64,000 nt of DNA from Phialophora verrucosa (Eukaryota > Ascomycota > Eurotiomycetes > Chaetothyriales > Herpotrichiellaceae), in NCBI GenBank assembly GCA_002099365.1, contig MSED01000008.1, positions 1,178,001-1,242,000 on the forward strand, read 5' to 3'. The notes below the pieces were generated by a model. That model worked only from the letters and a program-made list of their open reading frames with translations, was not told where the DNA came from and did no database searches. This document shows positions 12,501 to 25,085 of this stretch, in pieces; positions within the stretch are counted from its first letter, which is position 1, and every line of letters begins with the position of its first letter. Position numbers and translations under genes: made by a program.

Positions 12501-12813
12501 GGACAGAGAAGAGATCAGGGATGACCGGCTAGTAGCTCGACACCATACGAGAAGAAGGCAGCCTGATCAGAGTTTTGTGTCTGAAGGGTCGGACGAATAT
12601 GTGCAAACCCGCGGGCCGGAAAGCCATGACAATGCCGCAACGAGGACTCGAGTGCAAGAGGACAGCGGTGAGCGCCTCGTGCTCAAGTTCGAGATCGCCA
12701 TTGTGAAGATTCCTCTCCTTTCGCTACATGGCATCCAGTTCAAGAAAGTGCAGGGAGGTATGAACCAGTACCGGTCCATGACCTCGGCCATTCTCAATGC
12801 ATTGAGATTGTGA
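9564..12813 (+). CDS. KIN1: Ser/Thr protein kinase KIN1/KIN2 (MARK/Par-1 family)
   Basis: Two exons, 9564-10770 and 10820-12813, with a 49-base intron that restores WLTAECKNIISRML; 1066 residues. A disordered Ser/Pro-rich N-terminus precedes the kinase domain, about residues 169-430: glycine loop GQGSMGKV (176-183), catalytic Lys198 in AIK, HRDLKIEN with Asp302, DFG at 320-322, activation-loop Thr335 in LLKTFCGS and APE at 344-346. Threonine at this loop position is the site of activation by upstream kinases in MARK/AMPK relatives. A long basic, disordered middle follows. The C-terminus (LVLKFEIAIVKIPLLSLHGIQFKKV) is a KA1 domain that binds acidic phospholipids. KIN1 proteins act at the plasma membrane in polarity, septation and secretion. 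Every catalytic residue expected is present. Confidence 0.96.
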
Positions 12814-14408
12814 TACGAGCTACACAACGATTTTCTTTGTTGCAGCATAGCTGAGTTCAAATGATGAAGGCAGATTGCGACAAAAGTGGATGGAGCGAGC
12901 ACGAGGCTGCATGAGCGACGGTCGGCAACACGGACTTTTGTGGAAGTGGGAGAGACTGCTGGCCAGTGACCGGAGAGGCTCCCTTTACCAAATCTTCAAG
13001 TGCAACGTACCATACAGCAGCAGAGGCAGGAAACTCAGTGCTTTTCCACTCGAACATTGCTACCCTCGCAGGAATAGTAATGTGTAATAACAATCCCTTT
13101 CTCCTTGTCGTGTTCCTTAGGGGACCTTTTCGGCCTGGCCCCATACTCTGGAGGTTTGATTATCATTCGTTGGCGTCGGCGGGGAAGCCGGGAAGCGATC
13201 GACGGCTTCGGGATTTGCACACAGTTGCCAAATAAGATGTGATTCGGAGAAGAGCCGTGGCACACATTGACAGAATAAAATGGGTGAGATTGGTTTTCAA
13301 ACAGATCATTCGTCTTGCGGCAACAAGAATAAGACCATCATCATCCAATGCTTATGTCCGCGGCCCAGGTATTACAGAGGTGATAATAAATAACCTGACT
13401 GAGTCACTCTTGGATGACTGTCCTTCGCAGCGACCGAGACATCTTTGCATCTTTGTAACATGGGGTCCACGAGCACTGCGCCTGTGCTTCAGATTGGATC
13501 TGAGATCCAACGCGGCCGATAGCGACAAACTTTACACATGACTGCCGTCGTTTGACCTGGGCCGGCACCGCCTTGTCCCAACTCCAGACTCTGTTCGGCT
13601 CTCTCAAGCAGGAGGCATGCTCTAGAAGGAAGCGTTGATGAAGTAGCTGTAAAGAAGGACCGCAAGGGTCAAAAGGCAAGGGCCGTGTGCCCGCGCGCCC
13701 GATCGAGGCTTCTTTAGTGCTAGCTGGGCGCGCCTAGCCACTCACAATGGTTCGTGCTGCTGAATCCCTCCAGAAATCGAGAACCCACACCTGGCAGTCG
13801 GGGAAGCAGGTCGTCAAACCGAGCCTGGAGCGGCTCCTCCTGCTTAGATTTAGCACCTAGCAAGCCTCAAACAAACCTCACTTGGACAAGTCAATCGCAA
13901 CCGCAAACTACAATCGTCTCTCCCTCTCTTCATCCTCTCCATCTCACCTGTGCATTGCAGCTTCGGTCACTCGGTCATTACTTCAATTTTCCTTCACATT
14001 CCAAGGACAGACTCCAAGTGGTCGCCTTGCCGGTCGATTCCCCTCCTTTTTAATTTAGTCGAGGTGGTTCGAGGTTCCAGGGCCAGTGTCTCGGTCCCGC
14101 AGCTTTGACCGCGGCCAGTCCCTGCCGCTTTGCCCTTTCTCGCCAGCTTTCCTTCCTGGGGCCCCTTCGCACTTCACCCTACAACTTTTTCTAGAGGCTC
14201 GTGCTGCCACTACCACGACCCTTCTCCTCCGCTGAGACACCCAGACCTCTCCACGGTTGTCTCTGCCATCCATCCCTATCCCGGAATTTCGGAAGATCGC
14301 AAATAATCACCTCTACGAGCGCGGTCTGACTGGCCGGTTCCCGTTGATTCAGCTCGTTCCCCCGAGCACCTCCTGTGCGACGTGGCCAGCATCGAACAAG
14401 GGCAGCTC
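12814..14408. other. KIN1 3' region and PBP1 promoter/5' leader
   Basis: 1.6 kb without a supportable gene. The right part (about 13850-14400) is rich in C and T and is probably the PBP1 promoter and leader. Open frames here start at non-ATG codons or are short. Confidence 0.5.
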
Positions 14409-17400
14409 ATGGCCTCTGCCGCCAGCATACCTTCGACGAATCTGAATAATAGTCTCAATTCTCCACAAAATAATGGTTTGGGCAGAAACACAATGAGATC
14501 CAGTAGCAACCAGAAGGCTATGGATGCAGGGCGCAAGCAGAGTCCCGTCGGAGGTGACGGCGTTTCAAGGTACGACGACTACGCCCTCGGTCTCCCCTGC
14601 TACGTCCTGCATGCTCAATCATTCCTGCGACGTGTGGCATTGCTTGATAAGGTGCAATGCCACAACCGTTGTCATGCCCATGTGCAATCTTTCTTGCACG
14701 TCCCCTGCTAACCGACGGTTGACAGGCGACTAACTCAGAAGGCCTGGGGGCCCAACTCGAATGCATCCCAGCAACGAGGCTCAATGGCTTCCCAGCAGAA
14801 TGGACACACTCCCCAATCCCGGAACACGACCGCATTACGGCCCAGTGCTGCGCAGAAAGAGGCGGGCATCACAGACAAACAGACACATGAGCGGTTGGTG
14901 TTTCTTTTCGGGGCAGCTATAGTACACATACCCTATCGTCACAACTGCTACGGGCGTCAACTGACACTTGCTGCAGGGCTTGAATATCGTCGTCACCTCC
15001 AAGTCGGGAGAGAAGTTCGAGGGTCTGTTGTCTGGCTCGAGTCTCACTCCTGCCAACTCGAGGATTGCCCTGAAAATGGTCAGAAAAGTACAACCGGTGA
15101 CAGGGGGTCATATCAATGGCGCTGCACCTCGGGAAGCGGCCTTAGTTGGCTTGAGTCCGGAGTATGCAATGAACTTTGACTTGAGGGACCTGGCCGACAT
15201 GACCATCGCCGAGTTCACTCTTCCAGAAGCTGGAAAACTTTCAAATGGTACATGCCCCGGCCATTGCGAGTACGTTCAGACTAACACTGTTATCGCAGGT
15301 GCCTCTTCATCCTTCCAGACTGACACAGATATCTCTGGTAACCAGACGCGTGGCGAACGCGAACTGAAGAGGTGGGTCCCCGAAGGACCCGATACCACCG
15401 ACTACTCTCTAGAATCGAACAGCGCAGGCAGTTGGGATCAATTTGCTACGAACTCGCAGTTGTTCGGCGCTAAGAGCACCTATGATGAGAACCTGTACAC
15501 CACCTCCATTGACCGCAGTGCACCGTCCTACAAACGCCGTGAAGCTGAAGCCGAGAGAATCGCTCGCGAGATTGAAGGCTCAACCTCAACAAATGCACAC
15601 ATCCGTGAGGAACGAGGTCAGATTCCGGACCATGACGAGGAGGAGGAAGAGAAGTATAGCGGCGTTCGACGCGACGACAAGGTCTATCCTTTACTGGCAG
15701 TGGGCGGAGCCAACAAATACACTCCTCCGGCGAGACGAGCTCCAACTGGTCAAGCCACTGTGCCAGGCGCACCTGTCGATCCGGCAATCATATCTGCACA
15801 GATCTCTCGACCGGATCCCGTGGTTCTCACAGAGAAGCCAAAGCAAGACAAAGCGGTCGATGGGACTACTGAGAACACTCCGCCTGCCGCAGAGAAACCT
15901 ATCTCGGAGCCGAACGGCACGACGCCTCCACAAGCATCCGCTACCGACAAGGTTGAGAGTCTTGTCACCCAACCTGCTCACGACAAGGCTGAACCCACGA
16001 ATATCGAGGCACCGCCCAGCAATAAAGTCGTCTCGCAAGGCCCCACGGAGAATGTAGAGGTCAAAGTCCTTCATCAATTCCGTCAGTTCGCAGACACCGA
16101 GAGACAGCGAGTCATTGAGAGGAGAAAGGCTCAGCAGAACCAAGATCGCGCCGCCAAACTGAACGAACTCCTCCGATTCTCAAAGACTTTCAAACTGAAG
16201 ACTCCGATTCCAAATGATCTGATTGGGATCCTTGCCAAGGATCCTGCTAAGCAAGAGGCTATCGTTGAAAAAGCACAAAAGGAATCTAGCGAATCAGTCG
16301 TCCCCACCACGGCCGCTGCCAAATCCGCTCCTTCACAAGCCCCAATTACCGGCAACGTTGCTCGCAAAGCCGATGTTCCACAACCTCAAGCATCCGTGCC
16401 CGATCGACCAGTGTTCAATCGCGGCCGCGGGGGATACCTACCAGGCGGGCGGTCTGATCGAACTGTCGGTCAGCAACAACCGCTCTACGCAGGGCGAAAT
16501 AACAATGCCCCCTTCAACCCAAGATTTGGTGCACACCAGCAAGATCGCAAAGGAATCCAGCAGCCGCCTAGTATTCCAGCTCCAATCCCCATAATCGACG
16601 GCCGTGTGCCACCAACAGGGCCGATGGCTGATCAAAGTGGAATGACTAGCCCGCAGAGATCCAACATGCACACCCCCAACTCCGCCATCTCAGGGAAATT
16701 CAATCTGAATGTGAAAGCGTCAGAGTTCCGTCCGACTGCGGCTACGTTCAATCCAGCTGCTTCATCCCAGCCGCCCTCGAGCCCCGGCTCTACGCAGCGC
16801 GCGGGTTCTATTTCCAGGACTGCCTCGCCTTCGGTGTTTTTTGGCAATCGAAAGCCCAAACCGGCTTCGCAGAGGCCGTCCATAGCGAAATATTTCAACC
16901 CTATTGCGCGAATGAAGCATGAATATACTCAAAAGAAGGCCGGTGAAGGTGCAAAGACGGAGGAGACGCAGAAAGACTACAGCAACAATGGTGGCATCCC
17001 ATTCGCTTTCCAGACAGGACCTCGATGGACCGTCAAGCCTGAGAACGACCAAAAGACATACGAGGAGGCATTCGACCAGCCCGCCGCCCCTCCCGCTATC
17101 TCGCCATCACAGAGCCGATCATCGTCCAGTCATCATATTCCATATGCTGGGCAAGGTATGGCGATTCCAAGTGGCCCCGCCAACGTTCCGCATATTTCGA
17201 CACCGCAGCATATGCCCCACGCGGGGCCCCAACAATTTCAACATCAATACGAGGATGGCACCCATCGCATGCAGTATGGAGCTGGGACTCCAGGCATGTA
17301 TCCTTCTCCTAGCATGGCATCTCGCCAGGCATCCGCATATGCTTCACCTATGACACACCCTGCGCAGCTCTCGTACCAACAGCAACAATACTTCGGGACG

Positions 17401-17958
17401 CCGACGGGTCAAATGCCCATGCAGATGCAAATGCGCCAATTTCCGGGCACTCCTGGCATGATGCATGCCCAGGTCGGACAGATGACCGCGCCGATGATGG
17501 TTCAACAGCCTTCTAACGGTCCCTACATGAATGTGCCACAACAGTTTAACCCTCAAATGGGGCAAATGTACTCGCCGAACCCAGGGTACGCTCATCCCCA
17601 ACAGAACGGCGGCTACTCTAGCCCTGGGCGCATGGCACCAATGATGATGCAACAAGGATCGCAGCAGGGCCACCCTCAGGCACCCAACATGATGTACAGC
17701 ATGTCGAATCAAGGAGCACATATGGTGTATCCGCAGACGCAGATGGGGATGCATCGAGGTAGCTACGGCGGTGGCCATCAGTACGGCACACCCCATCAAG
17801 GATATGCGATGCAGCACCGTACCATGAGCAGCGGCTATGGACAGATCCCGCATAAGATGCACCCGCAAATGCAACAAGCTCATACACCTGCCATGAACGG
17901 GCCTCCGCAAGCGCCTAGCTATGGTCAGATGGAGGGAGGTCAGGATGAGGGCAAATGA
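14409..17958 (+). CDS. PBP1: ataxin-2 homologue PBP1 (LSm + LsmAD RNA-binding protein)
   Basis: Four exons: 14409-14569, 14726-14921, 14977-15247 and 15299-17958; 1095 residues. Introns are 156, 55 and 51 bases. The third (15248-15298) has CTAAC followed by GCAG, is a multiple of three and contains no stop, so the frame reads through it and it is easily missed. The start is the first ATG (14409); upstream in-frame codons are not ATG. An LSm-like domain spans about residues 107-190 (THERLVFLF, then VTSKSGEKFEGLLSG). The LsmAD domain follows: FQTDTDISG, then ERELKRWVPE, WDQFATNSQLFG and YDENLYTT. A short EFRPTAATFNPAA segment near the middle fits a PAM2 motif for binding poly(A)-binding protein. 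The C-terminal third is Met/Gln/Pro-rich and disordered, the kind of region that forms stress granules. The role is control of mRNA stability and polyadenylation and TORC1 signalling in the cytoplasm. Confidence 0.95.
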
Positions 17959-20900
17959 GACACTCTTGCACCATCGATCATCTCTATGTTAACAATCTAT
18001 TCTACAATCTTTTCAGTCATTCTCAGGGAGTGATACGGCCGGGTCCCGACCGGATATCGCGCCACGCCCTCCGAAGGCAATTAACAACCTCATTGCTCCA
18101 TCAGGCAAACTCTTCAACTAGGTACGTGCACCCACCCCACTTACCAAGACCATCCCTGACTCGCCTACCAGCACGAGACAGACCGATGTGCGAGGGGTGT
18201 TCAGAAGATGAAACCTCAGATCCACATCCCTCTGAAGGCTTAATCGTCATCTCAAATACGGAACGGAAAGATTACTGCTGTTGCTGAGACCGCAGCCAGT
18301 GTCGGCTGCCAACTAAGAATGCATGCGTGTGTGTGGCTGGGGGATGCACCAGGCTCGAGTTCCAAACGCGGTTGGAATAATCCCCGGTGATGGGAGACCC
18401 GGAGCAACGGCGTTGTTCATGGGTACAGAAGGAAGATGTGTGGTAGGGCGGGAACGCCTACGGCGGAGTGGGCAAGATTTGGCAGAAGGTAAAGTTGTAC
18501 GGGTGGCCCGAGAACATTCGGCCAGGTGCACTGGTGACAGGCGGAAGGCGAGCGAGGTGCGAACGGCTTGTACCAGAGGCGTGAGTCTCCGAGTAAGTAC
18601 ACGTGGTGCGGTTGAGCTGTTGATGGAATCGATCAAGGGCCCTGAGATGAGCCCGCGTGAGCCCTGTGCACTGTGTACAAGTACGTAGGACATTCAGCTG
18701 GATTCCTCGACGCGGAGGGTGGGAGTGAATCCGGGCTTGGCAGCTGCAGAGAAAACGTGCAGGATGCAGCAACCTGCACGCAACTCATTTAGCTTCCTCG
18801 CTTCGCCAGCTTTTCGGCTCCCGTTCTCATTTCCTTGGTGCCACGTCAGTCCTCCACTGTGACTTCGTCGGTCCTCGCCTTCGCCGCTCTTTTGGCCTCT
18901 GCTCTCCTGCGCTACCGCCATGTACACAGTATATCTTGTGCACCAGTCAGACGGTCTCGGGGTCAAGACAATTGATACCTTGCCCCCTGCGGCAAGACAA
19001 TAAGTCCGGTAGAAAGCGTCTCCGGAGATGGTCGCCTGCCTCTCAGCTCCATGCTCAACTCTCTCATCCTTGTCCAAGCCTAAGCTCTGTTCAGCCTGGT
19101 CTTCAATGTTTAAATCAGCGGCTTGTCCTCCTCCAGCTAGTCTCCGCTGCCCGTCCCCTGGCTTCGCTGGGGCCGCTAGATCACACGCGCTATCGCTAAC
19201 AAGGCAAGCCAGCGACCAGGGCGACGCGCTTGATGCGCTGGCACGTTGCAGCTCCTTCCAGATCGCCGGTTCTCAGCCTCTCGTCGACTCTAGAGCTTTG
19301 CTGACCTCTCATCGTCGTTCCTTCAATCACATCTTCGCCGGCTCCCAAAATTCGAGGCCGATGGGTTTGTTCGTTTCATTTGCTGCGACTCTCGTCATTG
19401 TCGTCATGGCACGTTAACGTTTCCGCTCCTCTTCTCGGGCTCCAATCTGCCACCGTCTTTTGCACACTGGAGTCTGCCAACCACACCTGCATCTTGCACC
19501 TGCAGCCTTCTGCGTCCCACAGTTCACTCATTCGCCCTCTTTGTACACCGTCGGAACCTCACATTCATTTGAATCTCACCTACTCCAGTCCGTCAATCTG
19601 CGTTTCTGGGCCTGCATCCCTATCCACACTCTGCTTTGCATCCGATTTGATAGAACTTTCCAGCCACCCGGCAAGGAACAGAGAGACGGGCTTTGCCAGT
19701 CTGAGCAGGAACAAGACAGGGAAAACTTTCAGCAGCATACAATCGGGTAGCGATTACAGGCCGATTGGGCTTCCGCCTCCAGAAAGATCAAGAGCTGTCT
19801 CCTCACCTGACGACAACAACATGCGTCAGACCAGACCAAGCGGTACCCTACAGCCTCATTTCCAGACAACAGCCCTGCGACCACAAGTCCGACCTGCCGT
19901 TCTACCTGTCCGGCAATCATTGGCTGCAAGAATAAGGGTGCTGGACGAATAGGCGGGTTTACGCCATTTCACTGCTTGTAGGCGCCCCAATCCCAAGGAA
20001 GTGTGGCTGTTCACCGGCCTCCAGGAAATGGTGCTATGGACGTCATGTCCGTACTTGCTCTCGGTACCAGCGAGCTGACATTCTGGCCTTAGATACCCAA
20101 TCGTCTGCCAGCACACACCTGAACGGCCTTTTACAGCTATCCACCGCTTTTGCGGACCTCTTTCCTCTTTCTCATCTGTACATTTTGTAACAACAGCGCA
20201 ATCCGGAACATATTAATTTTAATCACACTGGCTTCCGCCGACAGGACGATCGCTTTTCAACCCCCTTGTACCAACAATTGATACCCGACCGGAGGACAGT
20301 CGCTACTGGAAGGACCAAGATCAAAAGTCGCTCGTTTGAACACAGAATCAGCCAGACGGTGCATCGCTCGAAGCAGTCAAGAACGCGGTTCAGGGGATAA
20401 TTGTGAAAAACTGCCGGCGGTCTTAATTCATTCTGCGCGCACACAACGAGGGGGAATTCTCCGAAGAGGCTCCCCAAAATTCTCCGAGGATTCGAATTGG
20501 GAAACGCAAGGCTCGGAAAGCCTTGTCTGACATTTCGTTCGAGAAGGCTACTGTGGTGTGGCGGATAGGCGTCGCAAGCGCCCTCTTGCGGAGGCCAGGC
20601 GGCTACAGGTAAATTGCACTTTCTATTGTTTCACGAACCAGATTCATTGTCGGAATAATCGCCGCCGTCTATTCACTCTTTCTCCCCCCTCGTCACCTCA
20701 CTTTCATGTCAACGCACGAGTGCCCATTGTCCATTTGTTGGCATTGAAAGGACAACGTCTCCAGTCATCCCCAGTCAGTCAATTCTCAAAATTACGAAGT
20801 CCGAATTTCTTTGCTCCAGTTGACGGATCTTGGCGGCTGTTTCACAACTTGCCTGCAAGCTGGCACTACGACTCCTGGGTCAAAGAAAGAATGGATACAG

Positions 20901-21061
20901 ACTCCGAGACTGATAACGAGGACGCCGGAATGTCCGTCCTATCGCCGTCACCGAGAGCGCTCCAACGGTGGAAACAAGGATTCGTTGAACTGACGTATCT
21001 GTCTCGACAGTGGCAGCCGTCCAGCAGGGACCAATCCGACCCACCACTGTACTCTATTTGG
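17959..21061. other. 3.1 kb without a supported gene; long leader of the 14-3-3-like gene
   Basis: The first 700 bases are the 3' flank of PBP1. From about 18800 to 20550 the + strand is rich in CT and TC runs, as in long fungal 5' leaders. Open frames such as 19380-19952 have no recognisable domain and are composed mostly of Ser, Leu and Pro, as expected from pyrimidine-rich DNA. An in-frame ATG at 20891 (MDTDSETDNEDAG) could extend the downstream protein by 57 residues. Confidence 0.45.
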
Positions 21062-22171
21062 ATGGCCTCCTCGGAAGTGGATCAAAAGTTTCTGGGTTAT
21101 TTTGCAAAAGTTACTACCACAGAGAACAATTATCTTTCTAGGTAAGGCATCTTATCCCGGGCATGACCCATTGAGAAGTGAAGAGGCGTAGCTCAGATTG
21201 GCTGACGCTGCTGTGGTGTGGACGACAGTTTTCTCTTTCGCATCCTGGGTCTATCTGTAATATTGGCAGAAAAGCTGCTGCGTGCTCGTCGCGCCAAACG
21301 TCTCGACCCAGTCCGCGACCCCAAAGCGCGTCACCTAATACACCACATCTTATGGCTTGCACGGGAAGGACTGATTATGGTGGAGCAATATGTGCTTCCT
21401 ATGGTTGGCAACTACGTCGAACTCAAAGTCCTGAGCTACAAGCTCAAGGCCAGCTTTTACCACATTTTTGTCTTGTTTCACAATGAGCCCCCGGTGAATG
21501 ACCGTATCAATCGCAGTCGAAGTACCGGTGGCGGCGATGGGAGTTTTGCCTTGTTCCCCGAACCGCTGAGTCCGAGGGAATCGAGAGAAGGGAGGGAGAG
21601 ATTGAGCAGGCAAGGGACGATAAGATCGCCGACGGACAGGAACGGTACCCGTAGACGGTCTCCAGCTATCAGCACAGGTCGACTCATGGGCGCAGCAACG
21701 ACAAGAACGCCACCTGGACTCCCTCTTCCAGCGACGTATCCTTACTTCGCTAACGGTGCGAACGGCAATGGCAACGGCACCGCGACTTTTCTGCTCCAAC
21801 TGCAGGACTATACACCCTTTGCAAGTCAAGCCTTTCGCGAAGCAAATGAACTCGCCGAAGGTCTTCTTCCAGGTTCTCATCCTGTCCGCTTATCCGTCAA
21901 AGTCGAATATGTTGCTTATGTGTACGATTGTTTGCATGAAGCAGAGGCATCGAGACGGATGGCCAAAATGGCGATCAGACACGTTTACGAGGCGCAGGAA
22001 GGAATGGACGATGACAGCTTCGAGGATGCCGCCGAGATGGTGGGTATCCTTGGGCGCATGATGAAGAGGGGATTGGGACAGGGCGGGAGCAGTGGCAGTC
22101 AGGTGAGGGGCGATTCACAAAGCGCGGGTGGAAGAAGAGAGCAGACGCAACAGCCATCGACTTGGGTGTAG
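21062..22171 (+). CDS. divergent 14-3-3-like protein
   Basis: Two exons, 21062-21141 and 21229-22171, with an 87-base intron (GTAAGG..GACAG); 340 residues starting MASSEVDQKFLG. An alternative in-frame ATG is at 20891. The fold is recognisable as 14-3-3. YLSSSFLFRILGLSVILAEK aligns with the helix-3 region, and MVEQYVLPMVGNYVELKVLSYKLKASFYH aligns with the family's helices around KVFYxKMKGDYxRY. FREANELAEGLLPGSHPVRLSVKVEY matches the helix-7 block with HPIRLGLALN, and EAQEGMDDDSFEDAAEMV matches the late helices. A low-complexity insert of about 85 residues (Ser/Arg/Gly-rich) interrupts the domain. The Arg-Tyr pair that grips phosphopeptides in canonical 14-3-3 proteins appears as His-Ile, so binding may differ. 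Filamentous fungi have separate canonical 14-3-3 genes; this looks like a derived paralogue. The function is unknown. Confidence 0.8.
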
Positions 22172-23043
22172 CACTTATCCAGCGCTCGTTAGGGATCCTG
22201 ACTGAGACTGTGCTGTGTTGTCCGAGCACCGCCAGGCGCATACCCAGCTAAGCAATTCAAGAAATTCGAAATTCAGAACTTCTCTGACTTGCTTGGATTC
22301 GGATCCTTGCCTTTCTTTATCCTACGTTGATTCCGACGCTCACTTGACCTACACACTCCGCGACTCACTGGCAACATTACTTCGCATCGTCTACTACAAC
22401 GAGACATCCGTGGTTGTAGACTCCTTGACACATGCAAGGACTCAAGATCGGACCGTCAACTCTCATTGAGACAATTTCACGTTCTCCAAGCAGTGGAAGA
22501 CGTTGGACGGGTCGGAGCTGACTTAGCACACGGTAATTATATAGAACAGAACGTGTGGAAAACCGCCGGTGTCCAGTCCCCTTGTCAGTGTTCAGCCAGC
22601 ACACACACACCTAAGGGTGGCCAGCTTAGCATTGACAAAGTCTCCTTGACACGCCTTAGATATCCTAATCCTTATTCTAACATAATCCGCTTATGTATAG
22701 TGGTCATCGTCAGCTCTTTTAGTTATTGTTATTACGTTAGCCTCTTTTTTTTTCTCCCATCTTCAATAGGTAACTTGTAGATTGAGAGTATGATGGACTA
22801 GGAGACGTTTCTTCAAGCATATTACTCCGTACTACTAATCGAACACCGGACGGAAATCAATAGCGGGCTCACCTTTGAGATAAGTGGCACATCCATCACA
22901 GATTATTCCGGGCGGTAATCAACGCATCTGTGGTCGACCGGTCTATCCTACTCGAAGCCAGTGGTGAGCGTAAACCTCGGAACCGGAACAGAGAGTGTGA
23001 ATTCTTAGTATTAGGGAATCAACCCAGAGGATGGGGGAAAAAA
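22172..23043. other. convergent intergenic region
   Basis: AT-richer sequence between the 14-3-3-like gene and the decayed HET gene. It contains a poly-T tract near 22745. No gene seen. Confidence 0.5.
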
Positions 23044-25085
23044 TCAACAAAGAGTGAATTTCTTAGTAGGGAATCGCTGATGAGCATGATTTGAAAGTAC
23101 AAACAGAATCACACGATCCTGATCTCGCGTGGGTCCCAGTGAAGGGGAGGGCGCCGCCGCCAGCGAAATACAGCAGCTGCCAGGCCATTGAGACGCCGTC
23201 CCACGCCGCCAGCGCCAGCGAGGCTGACGCCGCCCGTCTGGTTCGATCATCTCATCCTCCCGGTTCAGACGTCGATCCTCCTTGGTAAAGGCGTGGGCGT
23301 CGAGATCATAATAGTATTCAAGACGCTTGCCTTCGCCTTTGGTGCTTTCGTTGTCCAAATTGTCGCTTTGACGATCCGGCTCTTCGTCCTCGGGATGCTC
23401 GATGTCCAAGAGGTCGCCTTCACGACCAACGCCCTGACTTTCTGCATTCTTTCTGGCGTTTCGAAGCATATTCGACTCGGCATCCTTAGGGATTGCGAGC
23501 AACAGCATACTATGTCGAGCAAAGACCGCTGCCCAAGCACCATGGGACGCTAGAGAAACGTTGATCCGCTTCAAAACCTCCATCTCCCACCAACTGACTT
23601 GCAGCCGAGAGACGACCTCGGACAAACGAGTTCTCAGAAAAACTCCGTCGTAAAACGGGTAACTGCGGCTCGGAACTTCGACACGGCTGGGTCGCGCCAA
23701 ATCTGGTCTTTGGGAGGTATACAAATGCCGTGGAAGGGAGTAACTATCCGGTAATCGCTTTTTCGTCCCTTATTGACCTTGCGCGTGAGAAATAGGTGGT
23801 CCAATCCGATCTCAGTTATGCTGTCGAGGGCACGGCAGATAGAGGCCAGGTATACGGCCCAGTTCTCAAATTTGGTTCGTAAAAGGTGGTATTCTGCCAG
23901 GAGACCATCAGCCTGTCCTACGTAGGAGACCGAGTCCTGTAATGGAAACCCGAACCATATGCAGGGACAGGCCACCACATGCGTCTACTGACCCGGGGTG
24001 ATGTGGTGGGATTGCGAGCTCACAGTGGCGGTTAGACCAACCATTATCACATCTCCCCAGGCCTTGCAGGCTCGATATGCCACCCAAGGGCCTGTCTGAG
24101 AGTGGCCAACGATCGGCTACCGTCCAATCGGGGATCCAGGATGGTTGCTTGCTCCTGCCCTTGATACCGACGGAGTTGACCAAGATATTTTCTGCGGCTC
24201 CCAGGTTGAAAATACAATACGCGGTGAGGCCGACAAATATATGCAGGGCGGACATTGCATGATCGGGCGGTAAGAGCTTCGCATCGTCTCTCTTCAGAAG
24301 CGCCATCACGCCAAAGAGTCTGTCTCGGGTATCAGAAGACTTGGCAGACCAAGTCATTTCCATAAACCCCAAGAATCCATCAACATGAGACTGCTGTGCT
24401 GGGTAATTCTGGAGCCAGCCTCCTGGCTGATGGCCGTGATGCAACCCGAGCCTCTGTGCTGTGGCGCTATCCACCCAGTGCTCGACTCCCCGGAAGGGCA
24501 ACATTACTTGGCGCGGAAGCACGAGTTCTTGGATTATCCAGACGCGAGTGAAATATCGGCACTTGAGAAACGCTTCGATCGCCTCGTCCCTAGCCAGATT
24601 GTCGAAGCTTTGGCGGCTTGGAAAGTTGCCGGATGATGCTAGGACCACTTCTTCTCCAAGGTAAGCGACAACCCGGGGGCATCCGCTATAGATGGCCGAC
24701 ACCTTGGGAATCTGGCTCGCCTTTTTGCGCTGTCGAGCTGATTTATACACAGCGCATCGACCCATAGCATCCGTGGGGCATGTGGTCGGCGCGCGTACTG
24801 TAGCAGAGAGGCGCAGTTCTTGGTATGAAGAGGGACATCCCAGAACGACCCGATATAGATGGGCACACACTGAGTGGTGTCATCCGCTTCTCCTTCCCAG
24901 GTAGATGAGGCAGCTTCACCCTCCGGGCAGTCATCATCTGGATATGTGTCGAGACTGATGTGAATGGGAGTATCCTTGTCAGGAGATGTATCATGCCATA
25001 GGAGTTGGAATTCGGATTTTTGGAGGGTTTGGCAATACAATAGATTGTGGCCAACGTATTCTCCTGGAACTCGCTCGGCCGACAT
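23044..25085 (-). pseudogene. HET-domain (heterokaryon incompatibility) gene with frameshifts
   Basis: A HET-domain gene read from the ATG at 25085 (MSAERVPG). Visible blocks are PIHISLDTYPDDDCPEGEA, WVDALCINQ, then IPKVSAIYSGCPRVVAYLGEE, FTRVWIIQELVLPR, DTRDRLFGVMALLKRD and PSWIPDWTV. The reading frame changes three times: near 24730 in a run of five A (coding strand) directly after CINQLDSA; near 23955 after LSLHMVR; and near 23640 in a run of five T after TRFTTEFF. At the two runs one base is missing; near 23955 one base is extra. Spacing to family neighbours rules out introns at the first site. The usual YEALSYxWG motif is also degraded (GEAASSTWE). Intact HET proteins trigger cell death after fusion of unlike strains. 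I call it a pseudogene; assembly errors in homopolymers are the alternative. The 3' end is uncertain. Confidence 0.7.

Noticed and set aside
17344..17910. Minus-strand frame of 188 codons rich in His and Leu opposite PBP1
   Set aside because: It is the complement of the Met/Gln-rich repeats of the PBP1 C-terminus.
19380..19952. Open frame of 190 codons in the region before the 14-3-3-like gene
   Set aside because: Its composition (Ser, Leu, Pro) follows from CT-rich DNA and no domain is seen.
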